Part shown: positions 56,890 to 64,000 of the stretch, piece by piece
How positions within the stretch are numbered: the stretch's first letter is position 1
Layout of the letters: every line of letters starts with the position of its first letter
NCBI GenBank assembly: GCA_009982845.1
Contig: JAADKB010000003.1
Coordinates: 2,575,665-2,639,664, forward strand
Source of the DNA: Delphinella strobiligena
Lineage: Eukaryota; Ascomycota; Dothideomycetes; Dothideales; Dothioraceae
DNA: 64,000 nt
Direction: 5' to 3'
The notes under the pieces: model-generated
The model's database searches: none
The model's input: only the letters and a program-made list of their open reading frames with translations
What the model was told of the DNA's origin: nothing
Position numbers and translations under genes: made by a program

Positions 56890-58466
56890 TCATGTCACAT
56901 TGCCAGCACTCTCCTCATCGGAAGCTGTCGTCACTGAGAGATCTTCGCCCATCTCTCGCTGGATCTTCCGATCTCCCAGCGAGACACCTATCTCTTTGAT
57001 GACGAACCAAGATGGTACTATCGCGATTGCCCAGAGAGCAAAATTGATATATGTGCCACCGACCTTGCCCATGATACCAATGCTGGCAAGACCGTACTGT
57101 GCATGTCCATTAGCTTGAGAAGTGACCGTAAATCGTTGGGATTGCATTACGCTGACCGCTTGAGTGGCTGATTCTGTACCACGGAGAAGACTGGCAATAC
57201 GGACAACTTCTTCTTCCGTTTGTGCTAGATTTCCTACAACGAAATACCTGAAAACCAGTCAGCGTTCATAATACCTGGACCGTTAGCAAAGCTTACAGAA
57301 AGAGGTAATAGATCTGGAAACCGGATACCCAGAACAAGAAAAGGGCGAATGCCTTTCCAAACCCGGGGTCTGACCAATCGTATGTGGGGTCCGTCTTGTC
57401 AAAGTCTGTGACGAGAATAGTTGCCCAGATCCACCAGGCACCTTGCAGAACAAAAATAGTGACGAATGCACCTCGAGACCGAGTCTTCTGGCTAATTTTC
57501 GTATTGTCGAGCCAGTAACCCAGTACGTTGCCAAAAGTCACAGCAACAATACCAGATATGAAGGACCCTAACGCGCGTGCGCGGACACTGAACCAGAGCG
57601 ATTCGAAAGTGAAGAAGACTGCTTCGGCATAAACCGCCTGAGCAATGAGTGGAACAATCAACAAGAAATCGCGCCGCACGAAAAGCTTCGCCATGGCTTG
57701 TAACTCATACCAAGTGTCATGGTTGATCCCGAGCCGTACTGGAACACCATCGGTACGTTCAACCTTCGATGGTGGCGTCAGCAACAGGGCCGCAAACGGG
57801 GCGAGAGCTTGGAGAGCAATGAAAGCTTCGTAAACGTGATATGACACTCCGCCAGCCGTGCTCCTGTGAACATTGACGCCCAAATTGATGGCGCCACCAA
57901 CGATTTGTCCAAGCATTCGGAAGGTTAGCTAAAAGCCTAGAAAGCGTCCTTGGTTATCTGGCTCTGGGTATGAGAGTGCAATTGCGGCTTCAATGGACCA
58001 AAAGATACCTGCCGACAGACCGCAAAGGGCCGCTCCAAGCAAGACGAACCATTGATTGTCATAACGACTGTTTGTGTAAAGTCCGGCAGCGTAAGGACAG
58101 TAGCCCATAGTACCGACAACTAATGCGCCCTTGACGCCTATTCTCTTCACCACAATACTGGAAAGGAAACAAGTGACAACCATGAGGCAGAATGTCAACG
58201 CGTTAGCGGCATCCACAGTCCCGGGTGTCTCTTCACCTCCAGCACCCTAAGAGTTCATGGCACCCCAAATGCCTGGCGCAAGGAAGTTGCATATTCCAAG
58301 AACAAATGCATTCCACCACGACGAACGGTACCATTTCGCTTCGCCAAATCAGTCATTTGTCAGAACCATGGAATGTTGTGTCTGTGTCCATACGCTTTCG
58401 AAGAGGCCCGTCTGCCACAGCATTCGTCTCGCCAACCTTCAACTCCTTGCTTTCTTGATCTGCCAT
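56890..58466 (-). pseudogene. UNC93-like MFS transporter with several nonsense changes
   Basis: The locus starts at MADQESKELKVGETN (58466) and ends at 56890. After the first ~37 codons a frameshift and TGA (near 58,345) occur before FGEAKWYRSSWWNAFVLG; a TAG interrupts CNFLAPGIWGAMNS and GAGGEETPG (near 58,246); and a second TAG (57,926-57,928) interrupts QGRFLGF and LTFRMLGQIVGGAINLG, where the family has Trp. Downstream exons are intact: a GTAAGC/CAG intron near 57,246-57,297 and another from GTAATG to GCACAG (about 57,104-57,160) restore LLRGTESATQAVS joined to YGLASIGIMGKVGGTYINFA. Fungal UNC93-like proteins are 11-12 TM carriers of unknown substrate. Confidence 0.8.
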
Positions 58467-61400
58467 GCTCGACCTTTCTATTGTATTAGTATAAACGCCA
58501 AGACAATCTATATCACATTGGAAGTATACATACTCACTTTGAACGTTTGAGATGTAAATAAGAAAACATAGCCTGCAAGTAATGACGCTCAAGATGATTC
58601 CAACAGCAGATATCGGTGAAAACATCTCTTCTGTGGTTTCGGCACTGGTCCATCGTTGAATTCGTGCTGAGGTCGCGTGAGATATCGCAATCGCTGAGAT
58701 GGATGTCGCAAAGCTTGGCGTTCAGCAAATAATTAGCCCCAGGATAGCATGCAGAAGAGATCTACACCTCTGAAAGCATGTAAAGTGGAGTAAGATCTTG
58801 TACCCAGTTTCAATGAAGTCAGTAAAGCCCTATATTCAGTGTCCAGGACGTGCGGCTGGCCGCCTAATTTTCCATTCTCTTCAAATGCTCCACTGCTTGG
58901 GCGCTTGTCTTGTCAACGACTTCCCTTATCATTGTTACGTCCATCAGCACAGCATCGAAACTCCCTTTGAAGACCATCTTATTTTTGTCAGTCCGATTTT
59001 GTAACATAGCATGCTAATCTGGTGACTTATCAAGAAGCTGGTAGCAGTATAATCTGGCGCATTTGTCCCTGGCAGAGGTTGTGACTAAGCGTTATTGGCC
59101 GTAATAATAACAAGGAGCGACTGGAACAATACCCTTGTGTACTCTGCCCTTAGAGCATGGATTGTGTCAAGTTAGATGTGCATTGGCGTGGAACGACGAT
59201 GCCGTGGAGCAGAAGCTGCATACACGGAAGATGTCACAAAGCGGGATCTGTTCGTGGGGCACATGGCTGGCTCACAATTACTGCCTTGACTTGCGAGCAG
59301 CGTTTCGAATAATGTTCTCGACAGCATACGGCATCAAGTTGACGAGAGGAGCAACCGAAGGCTCCCAGTGTGGCGCTAAGGCGGTAGACCGTCATTGAAT
59401 GTAGAGCATGCGCAAAGGCAGGCAGACTCGGGCGAAGAAACAATCTCTCGTCTTCACAATGTCTTCTTCGAGCTCTCGATCGGAGCCTTTGATTCTTGAG
59501 CTATGCAGAGGTTCTGACTATGATCGTAGTTATTTGTCTTTGGGCATTCTGAAGGAGGTAATCGTTTTGTTCTGCCTTCACCAGTTCGCCCTGGGCCGGA
59601 CGTTGAATCTCTCGTGTCCAAAACATTGAATAAGGTTCCGAGTGTCGTGAGATGCCATCTGCCAACTCTTGAGCATGGTAATGATGTGTGAAGCTGACGC
59701 AGCAATACAGACTGGAGTACGGATTGTTGTGTGAAGTGCATCAAGGCTGCTCAGACTATGAAACTGGGATGGGCAGTATCGCGTAATGGTGCGACATGTC
59801 AGCTACTTTTTTTTTCGGCTTCAATAAACAGCGATGAAATCTCTGGTGTCCGTGAACCCTTCTCAATATCTCGGCAAAGACCGAGAAGACTTGCTTCCCG
59901 CGTCTTGCTGAACACTTTTCAAGATAGTCCCTGAACGAATTCGTTACTTCTGAAGTCGAACCTACGAGAAGGTAGACCTTCCATCTGTTACGCCAAAGCT
60001 ATTCGCGATAATGAAATTGAAGGGGACACTTCCAATCTGGCTCTCCGTGTGCAGGAGTGTAATTGAGAGAGACATGGCAATTCAAGACATCTGTAATCAG
60101 CTTACCAGAACAACTCTCAAGGGTGCCAGGCCAACTATGAGACCAGTGTCCTGTACTTCACCCTGGCGCAGAACAGGGATGTTCTCCTGCTGCTTCGTTG
60201 GTGGATTCATACATTCCAGATATATTGGCAGCCGAGTCGTTGATCAGTTACCTTGAGCGGAAAATTGACACATCGGGGTATCTTTCCATGGCGTTGGGCT
60301 CGACATTGCCTCCTTCGTAATTGGAGATCCAATGTGGTCGCCATCATGGAAGAGAAGAAAGCGGACGAGAGGGACTTTCACAATATCAAAGGCCGACTCT
60401 CTGGAAGAATGCCGAGAACAAAGTTGACGAGAGGTTGCCGGATGCTTCTTACATGTGCAGATCGTATAGCACAGATCAGAGAACACACGTTCACGACCGT
60501 ATCTTGCCTTAGTTGGCAGAAAGCGGGAGCTGCGCGGCGTGCAAGGCCTGTTTGAGTGTCAAGCAGGCAGTGTTGGCATACAGTAATACGAGCAGATGAC
60601 CGACCAGGAAACTCGGAAGCGCGGAATCTACGCGTTATATGAAGGAGGAGATCATCAATCGATATGATCAATTGACGAGATCTGCAAAAGAACGCTGCGG
60701 GGTCGCCAAGTAAGCTCAACGCTGTGCAAGTCAAGCTGTTAGCACTGTATGTATTAGCAAAAGCCGAATGTGTAAGCGTGGCCGAGTGAACAAGATGAGT
60801 GCAGCTTTCTTGTTTTGCAATTAAATGCAAGAGTCAAACCTGGAAGAGCTTTACATCACCAACGGAATGATCTATGAATCTCCTTGGTCACATGCGACAT
60901 GCAACACTAGACGTGTCACGGATACGCGTCGGGTCATAGCACAAGTACAGAAGCATGTCGGTGACTGTGAACAGCGTAATCATCTCTCCTCGCTTTGGCC
61001 ACGGATAAGAGTTTACCCCGACCAATGCTCGAGGAGCTCCGTCTGGGGCAGCCCCATCATTTCTTGTCTTGCACATCATTTCTCCTCAATCTTACCCCGA
61101 CCAGGTGTGCAGGTCCCATCTGGGGAGGCCCCATAATTTCTTGTGTTGCAAATCGTTTCTCCATTGTTTTAATCTCCATACCACCAAGCAGCACATTTGA
61201 TTTGATAGGCTCAAGTCAGATGGGTCTTATGAGGAGAGCGCGAAAAATCCACCTCCTACACGTCTTCTACAGCAATGCGACGAGACCACTGTATCATGTC
61301 GTGCGACCAGAACCTTCTACTTGCTTGTACAGGAAGAAGAAGGTTCCGTAGCAGCCGAGTGGGTCAATAGCCGCCACATACAACTACTACTACCACCGTG

Positions 61401-61812
61401 TCGGCGTTTGCTCAACAGATAAGGTACCTGACATAGCCTTCGCACGGAACTACGTCATGCCGTTACATATTTGGCGTCAGCAAGCCACAGTACCAACTCT
61501 AATTTCGGCAGGTTCGCCCGTAGTCATGCCAGGAACCGCTTGTCTATGCCTGTTTTGTGTTTGTTTAAATCACTACCAGCACACTATTCTACATAGGGTA
61601 ACAAGTAGTCGGAAGAACTTACCCAGCTGTCGCTATTTCGACCACTTGGCTTTTACTTGTTTCCATATCCTGTGATTGGGTTAGTCCAATAATACAGGCT
61701 TGAGCCCACAGAGGCACTCAAACATAAAAGCAGTCATTGCCCCTCGAACATGAGAACCGTTTGGTGGCACACACATCAAACTTCTTGGCAGACAATCACA
61801 TTCTAGCCTACC
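58467..61812. other. Subtelomeric gene-free region
   Basis: 3.3 kb between the UNC93-like pseudogene and the last gene. No frame shows a recognised family, and none of the subtelomeric hallmarks known from other fungi (such as RecQ-type helicases) was found. It holds one imperfect tandem duplication (listed). Confidence 0.55.
61013..61165. repeat. Imperfect tandem duplication, 79-bp period
   Basis: TTACCCCGACCA at 61,013 recurs at 61,092, and both copies continue through TCTGGGGNAGNCCC and TTTCTTGT.TTGCA. The copies differ at many positions. Confidence 0.8.
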
Positions 61813-63607
61813 ATGGGTCGATTATTCAAGCACAACGACGGCACAGCCGCGGATACTATCGAAGATGTACAACAACAACCTGAACTCGAGCAGATCAAGA
61901 CTGCCGAGCTCCCAGATCGCCTCGCCCAGAATGTTTCATATGGTCCACCAGGTATGAGGGGGCTGTTTAGCTCACCATATGTTACTGGTGCTGCCATTCT
62001 TGCGTCTCTTGGTGGCTACAGTTTTGGCTATGGTAAGGAATGCGTGTCACATTAATGAACTATAGAGCTGACCACTGGTGACAGACCAAGGTGTTATTTC
62101 AATCATAAATGTGATGCCACAGTTCCACGAAGTCTTTCCCCTCACTGGACATGGCACGACGAGTTCTGGTTTCTACACTGGACTAATGACAGCCATGCTC
62201 GAATTGGGTGCTTGTGTGGGATGCTTATTTATGCCGGCCCTTGCAGATAAGATCAGTCGAAAGTGGGCTATCAGCGCGGTCGTTGTTGTCTTCTGCGTTG
62301 GAGCTATCATCCAGACAGCGGCCCAGGACTATGCCACCCTGGTAGTTGGGCGATTTATCGGAGGCATTGGCGTCGGAACACTAGCTATGGGTGCGCCTCT
62401 TTACATTTCGGAAATCAGCCCGCCGAATCTTCGCGGCACATTGCTGGTACTCGAGAGCGTGTCAATTGTTTCTGGGGTTGTCATGGCATACTGGATTTCG
62501 TTCGGCACAAGGTAAATACATACATCTCGCCACACGACTATGGTATGGTAGCAGGTTGAAGGCCATAGCTAATTCCCTGCCGATAGGTACATTGACTCCG
62601 AAGCATCATTCCGTCTCCCATTTGCGCTACAAATGATTTGCGCCATAATCCTTGGAACATGCATCCATTTTTTCCCGTACAGCCCTCGATGGCTTGCGCT
62701 TGTTGGAAAGGAGGAAGAAGCTCTCCTTTCCCTCGCAAAGCTTCGTCGTCTGCCTATTGACGACGAGAGGATTGCCATCGAGTATCGCGGAATCATTACT
62801 GAGGTGGAGTTTCAAAACATAATGCTCGAGAGAAATCATCTAGGCAAGAAGGGCTTCAAACTTGAAGTTGCGACATGGCTTGATCTTTTCAGCAAGAAGA
62901 CCTGGCGTCGCACCGTTGTTGGTGTAGGCGTTGCCTTCTTCCAGCAGTTCTCAGGAATCAACGCATTCATTTATTATGCTCCAACACTTTTCACTTCTCT
63001 TGGACAAGATTATGAGATGTCTCTGATACTTTCTGGAGTCCTAAGTATCCTACAGCTTGTTGCGGTTCTTGTTTGTTTTACGATTATCGACAAGGTTGGT
63101 CGACGAGCTCTCGCGATCTGGGGTGGCTTCGGTATGGCTTTGCCATACATTGTTCTGTCAGTCCTCGTTGGTCTCTATTCCTCTGACTGGGCGAACCACA
63201 AGTCAGCGGGCTGGGCAACTGTTGCCATGGCCTTCATCTATATCTTCATCTACGGAATCTCCTACTCCCCTCTCGGATGGGCGCTCCCACCAGAGGTTTT
63301 CAGTAACGCTTCACGCGCCAAAGGCGTTGCGCTTTCCACAGCGACTGTGTGGATCTGCAATTTCATCATCGGAGTCGTTGTTCCTGTCATGATTGATGAC
63401 GCAGGATATGGCACTTATGTATTTTTCGGCATCATGTGCATCCTATGCGGTATCTGGGCGCTATTTCTTGTACCAGAGACCAATGGCAAGACTCTGGAAG
63501 AGATGGATGAAGTCTTTGGGGATACAGCTGCCATGGAAGAGAAGGAGGTAATGCGTGAAGCAGCTATGAAGGCGATCCGCGAGAGAGGATCCATACCGGT
63601 TGTTTGA
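61813..63607 (+). CDS. Sugar-type MFS transporter adjacent to the telomere
   Basis: Three exons, join(61813..62032,62085..62511,62587..63607), 555 aa with no lesion. Introns of 52 and 75 bp are GT-AG. Sugar-porter signatures: GYDQGVISI (joined by splicing) in TM1, GRFIGGIGVGTLAMGAPLYI, SEISPPNLRG, FFQQFSGINAFIYYAPTLF in TM7, DKVGRR, and PETNGKTLEEMDEVF after TM12. These place it in the SP family of hexose or related polyol/quinate proton symporters. The exact substrate cannot be inferred. The stop is only 286 bp from the telomere repeats. Confidence 0.92.
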
Positions 63608-63893
63608 CTTTTCATGTGAAGACATGTATTATAACCTAGACATAGACTGAATTGAGCAAAATAGATTCTAATTTACATATTATATTCATATGTTGCAGCT
63701 GCGTGATCACATGAAGTGCATTGAGCGCTAAGAGTCCTTGGAGATCTCTTGTCCTTAGGAATGACAGTGTAGAAGCCACGAGTCAACACGGTCTTATCTG
63801 GTTAAGTGGTCCGAATGCAAATAACAACCTCGATCTAAGACGACAACTTAAGTACAGGTTATAATTCATTCGGGTACATGATAATCTAGATTA
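63608..63893. other. Subtelomeric spacer
   Basis: 286 bp of AT-rich unique sequence between the last stop codon and the telomere array. It contains the 3' UTR and no recognised subtelomeric repeat. Confidence 0.7.
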
Positions 63894-64000
63894 TTAGGGT
63901 TAGGGTTAGGGTTAGGGTTAGGGTTAGGGTTAGGGTTAGGGTTAGGGTTAGGGTTAGGGTTAGGGTTAGGGTTAGGGTTAGGGTTAGGGTTAGGGTTAGG
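63894..64000 (+). repeat. Telomere repeat array (TTAGGG)n
   Basis: Perfect TTAGGG units from 63,894 to the end of the window, about 17.8 copies. The G-rich strand runs 5' to 3' towards the window end, which is the orientation expected at a right chromosome end. The sequence carries no degenerate units, so it is a true telomere and not an interstitial remnant. Confidence 0.98.

Noticed and set aside
60770..60845. tRNA-like A-box (GTGGCCGAGTG).
   Set aside because: No matching B-box or acceptor-stem pairing was found within the expected distance.
58467..61812. Possible subtelomeric helicase or transposon in the long gene-free stretch.
   Set aside because: No helicase, reverse transcriptase, integrase or transposase motif and no terminal repeats were seen.

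Overview
The window is the right end of a chromosome of a filamentous ascomycete (Pezizomycotina). The evidence is 50-110 bp introns with CTAAC-type branch points, fungal-specific families (Zn2Cys6 regulator, SAT4/PTH11-type rhodopsin-domain membrane protein, DUF3405 protein, sedolisin) and a terminal TTAGGG array from 63,894 to the last base. No order or genus can be fixed from sequence alone.

Layout. About 0-38 kb is mostly core genome: DRE2 (cytosolic Fe-S assembly), an STF2-like small protein, a membrane-anchored histidine phosphatase, a DUF3405 type II membrane protein, a rhodopsin-domain membrane protein, a small multi-TM protein, a 14-exon sedolisin protease, a hotdog thioesterase with a poly-Ser tract, mevalonate diphosphate decarboxylase (MVD1/ERG19), a large secreted protein, a 4-coumarate-CoA-ligase-like acyl-CoA synthetase with a possible PTS1, catalase-peroxidase KatG and a peroxisomal-type 3-ketoacyl-CoA thiolase. 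Within this part lie three broken loci: a methyltransferase (20.6-21.6 kb), a short alpha/beta-hydrolase scrap (24.8 kb) and a RIC8-like gene (28.1-29.8 kb).

From about 39.9 kb to the telomere the region is accessory. It alternates intact transporters (48.4, 53.6 and 61.8 kb) with genes carrying few, readable lesions: a 2OG-Fe(II) oxygenase fragment, a Zn2Cys6 regulator with one internal TGA, a PhyH-type dioxygenase lacking a normal splice donor, a CocE/X-Pro-type hydrolase with one TAA and one frameshift, a sugar-transporter relic, a TauD/TfdA dioxygenase relic and an UNC93-like transporter with several stops. Regulator, three oxygenase families, hydrolase and several transporters suggest a former catabolic or secondary-metabolite locus that is decaying. 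The last gene, a sugar transporter with an open reading frame after splicing, stops 286 bp before the telomere repeats.

The most unusual signal is in the methyltransferase locus. A 21-bp perfect inverted repeat (25 bp with one mismatch) flanks an 8-bp loop. As written the loop gives a stop; read in the opposite orientation it restores a family-like Asp-Leu-Gly-Phe-Glu stretch. Exon coordinates below were derived by reading splice signals and checking that exon lengths sum to whole codons; no database search was possible.
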